Source of the DNA: Stratiolaelaps scimitus
Lineage: Eukaryota; Arthropoda; Arachnida; Mesostigmata; Laelapidae
DNA: 64,000 nucleotides
Direction: 5' to 3'
NCBI GenBank assembly: GCA_019614645.1
Contig: JABWDB010000013.1
Coordinates: forward strand, 2,222,501-2,286,500
Part shown: positions 25,401 to 38,220 of the stretch, piece by piece
Numbering within the stretch: the first letter of the stretch is position 1
Layout: each line of letters begins with the position of its first letter
The notes under the pieces: model-generated
Seen by the model: the letters and a program-made list of their open reading frames with translations, nothing else
Told to the model about the DNA's origin: nothing
Databases searched by the model: none
Made by a program: the position numbers and the translations under genes

Positions 25401-28004
25401 AGTGCGCTTGCTCTCAGAGACACTCGAAAATTAGCAGCAGTGGTGTGGCATCATTTGTTTTTCTTCGGAACCAAGAAAAGAAAATATAGGAACCACCGCT
25501 GTCGAGTGGTATAAGGGCCGGCGCAACAACCGCGACCACGGAGAAAATCGACAGACGTTGTTGTTTGTGACCAAGCGGAGGCTGACGACAGCTCAGAGCT
25601 GGCAGCTACGTCGGCAACGACCACTCGAGCTTCGGATATGGTAGCTAATAAATAGCACTGGGCAATTCATTGATTGGACGCCGCCAACGTTTAGGGAGCA
25701 CATTTAGCTCCATTTAGTGACCCCCTCCCTCCCTGCCTATCCCGATCTGTTCACGCAGAAGAAATGTGGAAATAAATCCATTGAATAATTAAATGCGATA
25801 GACATTTCTCGGTATCTGAAGTAGAGTTGTAGACAAGAAAGCGGTTTCTTTGCCTCGCTCTAGAAACGTGGTTTGATAGCGTTCATGGTTGGAAGGGTTT
25901 TAACAAAAAAACAGAGAGAGAGAGAGATTTAAGAGATAAAAAATGTTAATTTGATCAAACAGACACCACTGGCGGGTAGGGTAAACTATTAGATTTGTTT
26001 CAGTAGATAATTAGAAGATTACACTGATTTATCATTCGATCAGACTAACGAATCTCATTAGCTACTGAGAGCGTCTGTTAATGCAGTCAGATGAAGAATT
26101 GGCACTTTGTTCGCTTGCAATGAGTTAATTTTTTTGCTTTATCTCGATGGCTACTCGACGAATATCCACCATGACGTAGAGGCTCTCGGAAGTTCTGTGA
26201 AAGCTTGAAAAGTTTGTCCATCGTCGCCTCGGTGTCAACATTCAGCGCTTACTAGTCAAGAAGATTGTAATTAGAATATCCCTAATATATTGTCCCACAG
26301 GCCCACGTTAATTAGAATAAAATGATCCTGTTCAACTGGTCGCACGTGGCCCGAGTAGAAATTCGGCAACATTCGGCGTTCTGCCCTCGTATGCGGTTTG
26401 ACTGCTTCGTTATAGATGTCACCCTAGATAAGTATAGATGAAACGGGCCACAGCAAACTAGATTTACTCCAACGTTGAGGTACCCGCCTGTTAGCGGCAT
26501 AAAACTCACTGTGCAAGTTCTCAGCGACAAGTTGGGATCGATTTCTTAAATTTTATATATATACATATATATATCAGAAATTCGAAATCTACTCTTATTT
26601 TATTCATAGCAGACAAACGTTCAACAATAGAGAATTTCCTGCTAACACTCTTATTAGTTCACATATGACAGGTGACAGATGTCATAAAGTCGAATCCGAC
26701 GGGTACTCTAAAGCGCATGAGGTCTGCATCTACGTACATATGTATGCAATATGTTTGCGGCACCAATTTCCAAAAATTATTGAACAATTTTGAGGGTTCT
26801 TCGTGTGTACGTTTGTGTGGACGAAAAATCACGGAGGTGTAAATAAATCGACTCAATGATGAGATCGCAGGTTGATTGGATAGTTTCGATAGAAAGTCAA
26901 CGGGATAACTTCGACAGGATGACGTTATATGTACAAGCGTATAGGATGATACCAAAGCAGAGATAAGTGTAATAAAAACGATCAAAATCCAATCTTACTA
27001 GAAGCTGTGCTGGTGAATTTTGGAGAATCAGTGTATATATTGGATGCTGACGATCACGGTTGAGAGAAAGTCGGTTTATGCTGGGCCCGAATGTCCTTCG
27101 CCGATGAAACGAGATTCATTTCAAATGCCGGCCTCGCTAGTGCTACGATAATAGAATATTGTGGACCGACAATGACCTTTGGGATACAACACGAAATAAT
27201 AAAGGTGTCGTATCATCATGTCATATTGTATTTACTTAGATGGACGTATTTACTTAGATGGCTCCTTCGAATTCGATTTTGATGAACGAATTCTCGGGGC
27301 AGCACATTGTAACATGAGTACGCAGTAATATAATAATCTACAATACAAATTAATTACACTATAATAAATATTATAGTCGAATGCGCGCAGTCCGCATCCT
27401 GCTGAATCGATGACGACTCGGGCTATTTGCGATTATCCCACGAGGCAGCACAATTGCAGCAATTCTTCACATACACAGACATATATATATATATATATAT
27501 ATATATGTCTGTGTATTCCATATGCATGTATGTATTCTATACACGTCGGAGTCTTTTGTGTCTGCTCTGTACGAAACAGAGAACGAAGATAAATGGAGAA
27601 AACGAACCTCGGAAAACGGTAGCGGTTTCGTCGACCGCAGCCGCCGCCGCCGACCTCCCCCCATCTATATAATATATTTGATTCGGTTTTGCCGATAGCA
27701 CGCGCGCAGCCTCGAGTAGACGGACACCACGCCCGTCTGTTTGCTCGACTCTGTCTGTGTATAATGTGATCTAGCTAGCTAGCTAGCTATTATAGATGAC
27801 TGAACGCAAAGCGATCATTCTACACCGTTGGCCAGACCTCTCTCTCTCTCCTCTTTCTCTCTCTTTCTTTCGGCTGTCGGCTGACATCTGCGATCGAGTG
27901 TCCGTTTAACTGACTGTATATGTGTATGGCTGGATGGAGTGATGGCCGTATATCACTATGAGATTGAAGAGGCAGGTGGGAGCGTTGGATATTGTAAATA
28001 TTTG
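25401..28004. other. Intergenic spacer, no gene recognised
   Basis: Nothing with a recognisable domain was found. It holds a (GA)n tract near 25914-25926, a (TA)n tract at 27479-27506, and a short tandem of CTAG units near 27769-27787. Confidence 0.5.
27479..27506. repeat. (AT)n microsatellite
   Basis: About 13 AT units, flanked by the near-palindromic CACAGACATATAT and ATATATGTCTGTG. The locus is therefore a potential hairpin of about 50 bases. Confidence 0.9.
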
Positions 28005-28091
28005 CTAGTCGTCATCGTAGTCAGGGCAAGAACCAGCAGCAGCACCGGGTGTTTCCTCCTTCAACCAGTTGACCTTGATTTCGATTCGACT
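28005..28091 (-). other. Possible terminal exon, unrecognised
   Basis: The last part of a minus-strand open frame reads SRIEIKVNWLKEETPGAAAG and ends in an acidic PDYDDD before TAG. It looks like a protein C-terminus. The frame upstream of about 28091 passes through a T-rich tract (poly-Phe/Leu) that could be the pyrimidine tract of an acceptor. No ideal AG is placed and no polyadenylation signal is obvious just downstream. I do not recognise the protein. Confidence 0.15.
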
Positions 28092-29395
28092 CGGATTGGA
28101 ATCATTGGTCGATAGTGGCAAACAAAAAAAAAACAAGCAGCATATGCCTGTTGATAAATTCGTCTCAACGTCAATACGGACGATGTCGCACGCCTTTGTT
28201 ACGATTCCTCGTGTGGCTCTGTGTACGTTAGTGTGTGCTTTTTTTTCTAGTGATTTTCTCCGAGACAAATGTCACAATTCGGCGGTGACATTCGGTGACT
28301 CGACCCCAAGCCGACAATCCGACAGAGACACACGGGCACGACACACACACAAATGAATAATGAATAGGCGGCCTATTGATTTGCTGTCAATTCAATCCAC
28401 ATCCGTTGCTTCGTTGATGGGTTCTGCGTTGGTCTAGATACGCCTCTCTGCCGCAATCCCTTGCGAACGCAATACCATACCTGATGCTAGTCCAGACTTA
28501 CGCTCCGCTTGTATCACAGCCTGATCCATTAAGAAAAGTAAATAATATCTGTTATGGATAGTCAACGCAAGGAACAGAGAGCCAGTCCGCATCGATCACG
28601 TTACCCGGCCACATTTGATCGTATCACATGTAATCGTGACTCGAGTGCTGGCAGATATTATACAATGGAATAGTCATCGAAATTGTAATGGACGAAGGCG
28701 TAATTTGAATTCGCCTATTAACGTCGTCAGTTATAATAGTTTACGCGTATAGCTAGCTATTATATATATATATATATATATAGCAACGTAAATGGTTTGG
28801 ACAGTCGATTTCGCAACGGGCAGGTTAGTTCAGCCCGATAGATGTCCACAGCCGGGCACCGCTGCAGCGGCCCTAAACACAGAGAGAAATGGAAATCTTT
28901 GTTTCGCCGGGCAGAGATACACGCCCCAATTCAGCTTGATCTTCTCAAAGTGGACGCTGATAGTTGGCCGGTAGTATTGTTATTACTACTTTATCTCGTT
29001 TATTCGAATAAGTCACGAATAGGATAAAAACAATGAAATACATGAAAAAAAAATTAAGAAACGGACACAGAATCAACGAAACGGATGGAAGAGAAGATCG
29101 AGATATGTATCTGATGACGACCCAAGTGCAAATACTATAATGTAAATAATTATGCAAATATGATCTGTGTTCATGTTTGTTCGTGGCGAAGGCATTGTCG
29201 TGATGACAACTAAATATTATAGATAATAGATAATGATATAATGAACCTGGGGAGCCAGCTTACGGGGGAGATGGCTGGCAGCTGAAATTTGCATTGCGAA
29301 TCCTGGGACGAGAGACACATGCATGACAAACAGTTGGTAGCTCACAAAATGTGTGCATATATATTTATAATAATAATAGTAACAATAAAGCTAAA

Positions 29396-29467
29396 AGGTA
29401 AATATTTTATTGGTTTGCTAAATGAACTGCAGTTTAACAATGCTTACGTTCTCTTTTATATGTCACT
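29396..29467 (-). mobile_element. 3' fragment of SINE family 1
   Basis: Minus-strand fragment matching the SINE 3' part in order: ACATATAAAAGAGAACGTAA, AGCATTGTTAAAC, TGCAGTTC, and a diverged AATAAAATATTTACC tail. The tRNA-like head is absent or too diverged to see. Confidence 0.55.
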
Positions 29468-30133
29468 ATTGTATGGTTCTCGAATAGTTTCATATGCTCA
29501 GATATCTATATATGAGAATGAGAATCTCTAGTTATAATTATTGCCGGAGGTATGCGCCGCCATTCATTTAATATTGATGAGCGCGCAGGACCTTTGCGCG
29601 AATCGTTCAGTATTGTATACTATATTGACTTGTTTAAGAAAATGGCATTTTTCCAAGCGATATCAGCGACTTTATTGAAATCGTTAATTAACTTGTGTGA
29701 GACATGACTTAGAGGTCATATGTGGTTCGCCGTCATATACAGCATCAACGTTTTGAATTCCATGGGGACGGGCACAATCCTCATAATGTTTGCTCGTCAA
29801 CAATTGAATTTTTTGCGAATCATGAAATCTATTAGAAACAGACAACCAGAAGTGTTACGCGGCCTTAAAATCAGTCCCCCGTTAAAAGACTCAAATTCAA
29901 ATCTCAATTCACCGATCATTCGTCAAATTAAACCGTTTCGATTGGCTCATCAATCCACTTGTTTACTATTTAATAACTCATTATAATTCACCCGTATAAA
30001 TCATCATATTGCGGTAGAGCCATCATTGATCGATTGATCAAAATTGAAATGTGAAAAAGTGCAGCGATGTCTTATCATATTTATTTCATATAAAAGCTCT
30101 CATACAGTCACTAAATACACAATGATTAGGGAA

Positions 30134-30378
30134 TTAGTTGGGAACAGGGTGTAGCTGCCAGTTGTGTTCTAGCTTTGGAGCGTTGTTTTTTCTTTCTATT
30201 TCTTTGCTCGTTCCACTACGGGCCATTGCAAACCTGTTAATTAATTCGAATCGAATAATAGCACTCGAATCATAGTCACAATGGCGAATCGTGTTAATCT
30301 TATCGTGTAATTCGTTCACTAATGAAATGCTTTCGTTGCCATTAAGCGCATTGTCTAAATCATTCTCGCACACACTGA
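30134..30378 (-). other. Possible exon or small coding frame, unrecognised
   Basis: A minus-strand frame of about 80 codons ends at TAA. It has a strongly protein-like, charged composition (for example CENDLDNALNGNESISLVN and SGTSKEIERKNNAPKLEH). It lacks an upstream ATG. A CACGTCAG that could be a splice acceptor lies at its 5' edge, near 30378. No domain is recognised. It may be the last exon of a minus-strand gene, a retroelement fossil, or chance. Confidence 0.2.
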
Positions 30379-32756
30379 CGTGTTGAACAGCTATAAGCAG
30401 TCGTAATAGCTATGAGATGCAGGCGTAGTCCCAGCGTTTCAAAAAATATGAACCAGGCTCACGATTTTGTAGTCGTCCTTGTGCTAGGGTTCATTTGGAT
30501 CATAGACAATCGATCGACCGACTTATGCTACCTGCCTGCCTGATGTTGTGTTACGTATTCAAAAGCTGCTGCCGCCCCTGGGTCAGCTGCCGAACCCCGC
30601 GAAGATCACATCGTTTTTGTGTGTGTGTGTGTGTGTATGTTGTGGTTGACTTCTGCGCGGCGCCGTCGTCACCAGCACCACATAGAACTGCTATCATATA
30701 TATATATATATATATATATACGATATAAACTACACTTGGAGTGGATAGCATTGTTCAAACGAGATATTCTGGGTCAATGAGATTGCATGGCAGCGCGCGG
30801 GGCCCAATCGCACCGATGTGATTTGAATACCCAGCTGATTTATGACAATTTAAATTCCCGTGGCCATTGTGCTCACATTCAAATGCAAAACCTCTAATCG
30901 TGTGCAGCAAGTCGAATGTTGCTGCCAGGAACTGTTGTAGCCACTGTACGGTTGTTGTTGCTGTTGTTGCCGTTCAATTGTCGAGCTGTCAATTAGATCA
31001 GCTTGATCCTCATCAGAATCATTCAGGCAACGAAGCCAGTGGAGAGAGATCTCCAAGATTTGTGTTGTGTGCAAGCGGTAAGACAGTAACGTAATTCCAT
31101 CTTCTCGACTTCAAATTCGCCATCACAAGAAATAGCTGCAGCTCTATTTTTTGGGGATTTCTAAGCAGAGTGGTTGAGCTGACAATCGTCGATTGCCCTA
31201 TGATTTGCATGACAAAGTGATTTTTTTTTCGACTTTTGAGGCGAAGCATATATATCGCGGTTGTCAACGTTGATGCTCGCCTACCGTGAACATCCATAAT
31301 GTTATCTGCCTTCTGTGTATTTGATACTGAGCCCTACCTGATGCAATAGCATGAAAAGGTACTGCACTACGCGTGTAGTGCCAGCGGGAGGTAGCATCCA
31401 AAATGGAAACGAATCAAAATTCATAATAATTATTAATTAATATTATCAATAGAAATGCATCAGCCGCATCACACGTCATCTACATATCAATGTGAAAAAT
31501 ACTAGATATCTTGTTCACGGTAGATCATTGACTAGCAGTCTGAACATCACAGTGGAAAATGGTTGATCACCCTAAACCTGGTTAAGGACAACCTCAAAGT
31601 CACTTCCAGGCCACCAGAGCCCGGAGTTAGTCGGAGTCAAGCTTGTTTAATGTCGAAGGGTTAAAGTCTTTGTATATGGTAAACTATGTGTTAAAGATTG
31701 CACGTACGATAGGTAACGTTGTCGACAATCTGTCAGTCATGAGGCTTTCCAAAAGGACCAGTAGATAACTGGACTCGATTGTTGTTATGAAACAAGTACC
31801 CTGCACTTACGATACTACGGTAGATTTTCACTAGTTTCCGGAAGGACGTCGCTGCTTTCACAATTTCTTGTCCATTCGATAGAGGACTTTCTTGTCCATG
31901 GAGACAATCTTTTCCATCGTCAACCAGTGACGATGAAAAAGATTGATGGATTGACTATGGCCAGAAAAAAAACTGTCGGTTGTGCCAATGTTGGGTCGAC
32001 CTGTGAGGTAGTACCATAGTGATGGCACTATACGTATATAAATCAATTGCAATTGTCTATCAATAACTGTTAGGTTCGTAGGTAACTGCCGATAATAGTA
32101 AACACCATTGCTTCTGTTAGATTGGCTCGATGTCTCGCGTCGTCGCTAAGCCCGGCTTGGCGACCCGGCGTCAACCTGATGTCCGTGACCAAAGGATGAT
32201 GCTGCGAAACACACAGTTAACTGTAACCAAACGGCCTCGCTAAGCGACATATTACGCCATCTCGAATCGAACGATTCACCCGGGAGAGGGCTCGCACACG
32301 CACACAAATACAAAGAGACGGCAGATATACTGTTGTGTCATAGCTGTACACGAGGATGTCTTCCAAAACACTGCTGTCAGGCGGCCTCCACTTGTTGCGC
32401 AGTGGCGATATCGCACCATGAGGGATGGGTGGTAGCCGACGTTGACTGGCATTCCCTGCAATGCGGTAGAGATCATCATTTACATCGGCGTAACTGTTCT
32501 TTAACAACGCTTCCAACAGTTCGTAGAGGAGACGTAGCCCACGTGCGGCAGTCGCAAAGCAAAGTCACTTCACACTGCTGTGATAGTAAAATATCCATAG
32601 TACACGTAACCATAGTGGCGGTCGTGATGAGAAACACCCAGAGCAGAGGACCAGCATAGATTGAGTTCATTTACAAATAAAGTTCAGCTCGGTTTGACAT
32701 CGTTGTCGTCGTCGTCGCCGTCGTCCAAGTGAGGCTGTCTCAGCATCACATTCAGA
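30379..32756. other. Spacer upstream of acyltransferase gene A
   Basis: No gene recognised. The last 120 bases before gene A are rich in GTC repeats (TCGTCGTCGTCGCCGTCGTC) and contain CTGTCTCAG and ACATTCAG, either of which could be a splice acceptor for a 5' exon further upstream. The core promoter was not identified. Confidence 0.4.
30697..30720. repeat. (AT)n microsatellite
   Basis: About 12 AT units. A (GT)n tract lies about 70 bases upstream (30618-30636). Confidence 0.9.
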
Positions 32757-35700
32757 ATGCGGTTCGCCCCATTAAATATCCCGCTCGAAAGGCGGCTACA
32801 GACATTCGGAGTGGTGTTCATGATGCACCAACCGTTAATAGCCTTCCTGGTAGGGCTGGTGCTGTCAATTCGTCTTGTTCAGTGCGCGAACTATTGTTGG
32901 TTGCCGCTAGCTTACGCAGGCTGGTATTGGTATGATTTCGGTGTAGATGAACGTGGAGGTCGAAGGTGGCACTGGGTAAGGCATTCGCGCATTGGTAAAT
33001 GGGCCCGGGATTATTTTCCTGTGAAGCTTGTCAAGACATCCGATCTTCCCGCAGATCGTAATTACGTCGTTGGCTGTCACCCACATGGCATAATTAGCGC
33101 GTGCACTATAATTAATTTTGCCACCGAAGCAACTGGTTTCAGCAAAATGTTCCCGGGTAAGTTGATGAGCGGTCGGCTTAGCAACACGGCCTACCTATGT
33201 ACCTAAGGTACTGTCACCTAGGTACATTGCGGTGTGTAGAATACAAATTGAAAGCTAGCGAGGTGATGTATGTGCTCCATCCAGAGTGGAACGAAATTCA
33301 TCGGAACACAGATCCTGAGTTGTTCCGATCAATCCTTATTGTAAATGCTCCTTCAGTATTGTTCCATAAGCAGATGGGTAATCGTCGCATCTCGAAAGTC
33401 GTCCTAAACACATCTACATTTATCAAAATTGGATCCTGAACCTAAAACGCTGAAACTGGATGAATCTTTGATATAACGCCTGCGTCGATATTTCTGAGGA
33501 CGAGCTGAATCCCTGATTTGCGACTTCTTTCCACACATATCAGTGTGAAGAAGTAATTTGTAATTTAACTTGTGATTTCTTTGTCATTTACGGTTAGTTT
33601 CATCATAGTCTTGAGTTTTTCGATTATGGCCAATTAAGCGCGGTAACAAGGACATTAGAGAGAACATCAACATCATATTCTAATCGTTGGAAGGAGCCTT
33701 GAGAGAACTTTACAATTAATTGTCATGGTTTTCTTAATCAGCCACGTGAGCATTTAGATATTTAACGCTGTTGATTCGCATACACGGCCACGACTGAGTT
33801 ACCGTTACTCATGTTAATCAGCCATAATCAAACATCACGAACCATGATATAATCATCAGTCATGAATATGCCTCTTATGATATACAGAAGCTTTGTAGCT
33901 CTTATCACTTAACGAGATTTAATCTCTAATCTCTTCAGAATCGAACAACATTATCTGTACACAATCCCCATTCGACGAGAAAAGCTTCCCGTAGAAGACA
34001 AGTCGAATATTGCACGTGTAGTGTTGTGTTCCCACTGAGAGATACCGCGCCATTGTGAAGCCACATATATATATATATATATTTTACCAACATTGAATAT
34101 ATTTATTATGTTGTTTCCGAAGATCGCATATATAATACTTACTCATTGTATAACTGGGGCTACTATCTTTGACGCTGGTGCTATCAAGTCGTTCGTTCTG
34201 CAGAAAATTTGACAGTCCGCTTACCCAGCGCAATGGCCAATGCAAGCGATCCTGCCACACACACGCACATTTCCAAACTGGGAAAAGAGGCCCGATTATT
34301 GCTTATTATTGTTACTATTATTGGGTTTACTTTTCTTATAGGGCTAATCATGGTAGTTAAATAATTACCATCATTTCCAGGCTTGTAACAAACCTGAATA
34401 GTTCTCTTCGGACACATCCAATCGGAAACATTTGATCTGATATTTCAACGGATCTAGAAGGTTGTTCGCGGATCAAAGCTACAATGGTGCCCATTCTTGA
34501 TTTAGATATCTATGGTAGATACTTAGTAATCGTTCGCAATTGTTTTCAACTATTCTATTCCTTAGTATAACGTCCTCCTCGTCCTTCGCATAGGCATCGT
34601 CTCACATCTGCTCACCCTTCGAATGAACTTCTATCTGCCCTTCTATCGAGAATTGGTTCTTCCAACGGGCTTTTGCGCTTCGTCCAAGGAATCTATTCAA
34701 TGGATCCTGAATAAACAGGGCACAGGCAATGCAGCCGTACTTGTTGTCGGCGGGGCCCAGGAGGTTCTGGACTCCCACAAGGGCGCGGACTACGTGCTGA
34801 CTATCAAGGAACGAAAAGGCTTTATCACACAAGCACTTCTAAACGGGTACGTCCGTTGTTGTTGTTGTTGTTCGCCGCTGAATCATTGAATAGATTAGCA
34901 CTTACTAATTATAAAGCTATGTTATGTAAATTGTTTTCGTGTAAGGGAAATTTGGTTTAGAATAGTTTGTTTAGGCTACGCTGATTTATAAAACGCATTA
35001 AGGTTTAAGATTGTTTAGAGTTTAGTTTTGAAGAAAACGTTCTATGCGGTTCTCATTTTTTTTATCATAGAATTTGATAGTCTGTGTTGCAGAGTCTATC
35101 TTGATGACAAGGAAATGTGTCGCTGATGAGACTGTGCATGGCCCAATTTATACATCCAGTAAATTTGTTTCTCTCATCACAGGGCGGATCTTGTGCCTGC
35201 ATTTTGCTTCGGTGAGAACGATCTCTACAATCAGATGGGGAATCCTCCCGGATCGTGGCTGAGGTCATTTCAGGAGGCGTTCAAAAGGTTCACGGGCTTC
35301 TCTCTACCGTTGATCTCTGGACGAGGAATATTCCAATACTCGTATGGACATCTGCCGTTCCGATCACCCTTAACGTGTGTCGGTTAGTATTCAATTCTAG
35401 TTGCATAGTCATTCATAATTCATACTTGAAATCCAATCCCAGTTAGGAGAATTTATGAGAGGACCAGGTAGCTAGCCACTCTAACGAACCTATTACTAGG
35501 CAGATCACTATTACAGATTATTAACGACCTATATTGTTATCCCACTATTTCAAATTTCCACCATTCATGGAGTTACATAAACTGTCATGGTGGTGGATTA
35601 TCGGTCCGGTAAACCTGAATTGGATAGGAAAATCCGGGCTCTATCGTGACAAAAACACCGTATCCATAACGGTCCGAGAGTTTTCAATACAAAAGGGCGT

Positions 35701-35969
35701 GCGGCTAAGCAAACAAATTCACCCGAAGATTTAAAGTCTTCCGGAATACCCTAGATTTTATTCCGAACTCCTATATTCGAAGGTTTAAGTGCAAACGATC
35801 TCCCTTTGCCATTGCAGTTGGCGCTCCGATTCACGTTGATCGAACGGCAAATCCAAGCCAGGAACAGATTGAGATGCTTCATGCACGCTACGTGAAGGAA
35901 CTCATCGATCTCTTTGAAGAGCACAAAGGAAGTTATGGTGACGCGAACCGGCAACTGATAATCGCATAG
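32757..35969 (+). CDS. DGAT2/MOGAT-family acyltransferase A (four coding exons)
   Basis: Predicted ER-membrane enzyme that uses acyl-CoA to acylate mono- or diacylglycerol or a related alcohol. Coding exons are 32757-33156, 34594-34846, 35183-35382 and 35818-35969, joined through GT-AG introns of 1437, 336 and 435 bases in phases 1, 2 and 1. This gives 334 residues, typical of the family. Visible motifs are a hydrophobic span at about 24-56, YFP at 87-89, the catalytic-block HPHG at 108-111, GGAQE at 186-190, RKGF at 207-210 and FGEN at 227-230. The residue before HPHG is Cys, whereas gene C and typical DGAT2 have Tyr. The ATG was chosen because it aligns with the start of the conserved core. 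In-frame codons just upstream read ITFR, close to ITRI in gene C, so a missed 5' exon is possible. Substrate cannot be decided. An ATTAAA at 36117-36122 could serve for polyadenylation. Confidence 0.93.
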
Positions 35970-36460
35970 GGCCATCTCAATAGATATCCCCGTCTGCCAT
36001 TTTTTCTTCCCGAGAGCAGTCCACCTAACCGAATTTCCTTTATTGGAACAGCGTCGCCCATCAATAATTTCCGTATTCGTGTACAAGCCATCTAGGAATT
36101 GAGATCTATTGAATGAATTAAAGCGGACGCAGCAGGACAACGACCGCCAGAAGCTACAGTGATTACCAACTAGTCAGGCTAGTTTATAGAAGATCCCCTG
36201 GCGTTAAGCTAAGTAGCATTCTGGGCAGACACAATCTACGAAGCCTCGACATATACCCGTATCACGCTCTGTCAAAACATTACAAGTCGGTGTTCTGTAC
36301 GATAGGCGTAAACGATACTAGAGTATAAGTGAAGCTTGAAGTATGCAAGCATATACAAGTATATATTGCATCTTCGAAGAATGCCGAGATAGTAGCATCA
36401 TTCAAAGGCTTACTACCATCGTAACTCTTAAAGCGCTTTGTGTCCTGACTATTATACTGT
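35970..36460. other. Downstream flank of gene A, no gene
   Basis: Presumed 3' UTR and spacer. No canonical AATAAA is seen close to the stop; ATTAAA at 36117-36122 is the nearest candidate. Confidence 0.4.
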
Positions 36461-37570
36461 ATTATACTGTGTATACAAAATGATTGACCTATTCAGTCGG
36501 GTCGAAATGCGCTTATAAATCAATTTTCGAAAGATAGAATGTACGAATCAAATATCATATTATACATACCACAAGGAACAGCGCATATGACGGCGCAAAC
36601 GGCCTGTTACAATGAAATTTGTCATTTTCGCGTGTGCAAAATGATAAGTCACCCTCAGTTATCGAGTGTTTTCGCTGGGTTGATTCTCGCTTTGTTGTGC
36701 TAATTAATACCGTGCGGCACGCCCTCGCTAATTATAACGTTAAAGATTCGGTTTGGCATACAATCAACGATATTTAGCAAAACCTGGGGGCTGGCCCCTT
36801 CCCAGGTGTCCACCAACGCCTCTTTTAATGCTTCCACAATGTATGCTGCTGATTCGACGCCAAAACGTTGCCCCAATATTCACCAATGTCCGATCTCTGT
36901 CCGTATTGTTGCGAGTGAAGTTTAGTTGGGCAGTCATGTGGCGTTGTTGAAGACGCGGCCCTGATTTCGTTTACGACCGTGTGATATGCGGATAACACTT
37001 AGTTGACCTTCGAAACGGCTAATCTATGAACCTGAAGGTTTAACTCTTGCCTACTTGCTTCACACGTTAAGGTCGAATTCGAGGCCAGTCGACAAATGTG
37101 CATGGCAGTTCGCTGGCTGACCTTTCCAGGACGTCCTTTGGACTCATTAGTACCATACGTCGACGGAATGTGTAAATAATTTCGCACTAAGCAATGACTT
37201 TTGCCAATTTCGCGTGCAATTGCAGTCTTTCCTGCTCGGTGTATACCAGTAATAACTTCTTTCTCCGTATCAGTAAGGCTCGAAGCGTGTACCAAGACTA
37301 CAGTACAGCGTGAATGCTTAAAACAAACTGGATAAACTCAGCGAAAACACTCGATAACTGAGGTTCACTTATCGTTTTGAACATCTGAAAAATTATTTTG
37401 CACATTTCATTGTAGCAGGCTGTTTGCGCCGTCATATGCGCTGTTCTTTGTGATATGTATGTTATTTGCCACATACATTGATCTGATACAGAATAAATGT
37501 CTCAAGTGTGTCTTCTTTGTAACGATTTGTCGAAATGTAAGGCTGTCTTAAGTTTAGGCACACCACTGTA
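36460..37570 (-). mobile_element. Tc1/mariner-class (Tc3-like) element, internally deleted
   Basis: Long imperfect inverted repeats are visible. The arm 36565-36694 pairs with 37324-37457, sharing GAACAGCGCATATGACGGCG and CAGTTATCGAGTGTTTTCGC. The right end reads CACACCACTG followed by TA, the usual Tc1/mariner terminus and target dinucleotide. The left terminus is too diverged to place exactly. Between the arms, the minus strand encodes a transposase N-terminal helix-turn-helix region at 36999-37295 (LTDTEKEVITGIHRAGKTA, then GRPGKVSQRTAMHICRLASN), characteristic of Tc3-like transposases. The catalytic DDE part is not recognisable, and the space between arms is too short for a full transposase. 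The element is therefore inactive. Confidence 0.75.
36999..37295 (-). pseudogene. Tc3-like transposase N-terminal fragment
   Basis: An open frame of 98 codons carries the paired-type DNA-binding region: a first helix-turn-helix (TEKEVITGIHRAGKTAIARE), a GRPGK hinge resembling the GRP motif of the family, and a second helical region (SNSTLTCEASRQELNLQVHR). No catalytic triad follows in frame, so it cannot encode an active transposase. It lies inside the inverted-repeat element described above and is transcribed opposite to gene A. Confidence 0.75.
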
Positions 37571-38220
37571 GAGCAAATAGTTCATTTGAAACTCACAAGA
37601 AGTGCAAGAAAGTGTTATTTTCCTAATCTTCATGTATATGTTTATAGTGCATACAACCTTTTTTGACCGAGGACTACGTGGCAGGCGATCTGTGGCCTCT
37701 ACATATCGTAAAATTTGAAGTTAATTTATGCAAAAGTTTTGAAGAACAGTGGATTTATATTGGACCTATGTCAATCTACATGGAACCTCATTTACTCACC
37801 TTATAGATGCATCGCACATACTTGTATAGCGCGATTTAGAATTTGTGACTGTTTTTTACACTGAGCTTGGAAGGTCTAGATGAGAATGCCAATAGCAAAA
37901 GAGTTCCATCGCACAAGGTATTGATAGCATCGGTGATACCCGCCAAGATTCAGGAGTCTGCTTAAAATTTACTTTGAAAATTGTTCTTTAGCAAATTTAT
38001 TGCACCAACGACATTTGAAGGATTTCTGTGGAACATTTCAAATCATTTTTTGAGATATTATAGATCTTTAGAATGAACAAGGTTTGCTTTGTTAGAAAAG
38101 ATCTGCAGACAATTTGCAAATTTAATAAGGTATCTTTTACAATTTCACAAATTCAGTTCAAGTCGAATTTCTGCAAATACCCCAAAGTCTGCTATGCACA
38201 TCTACACCCTGACCGTCTAG

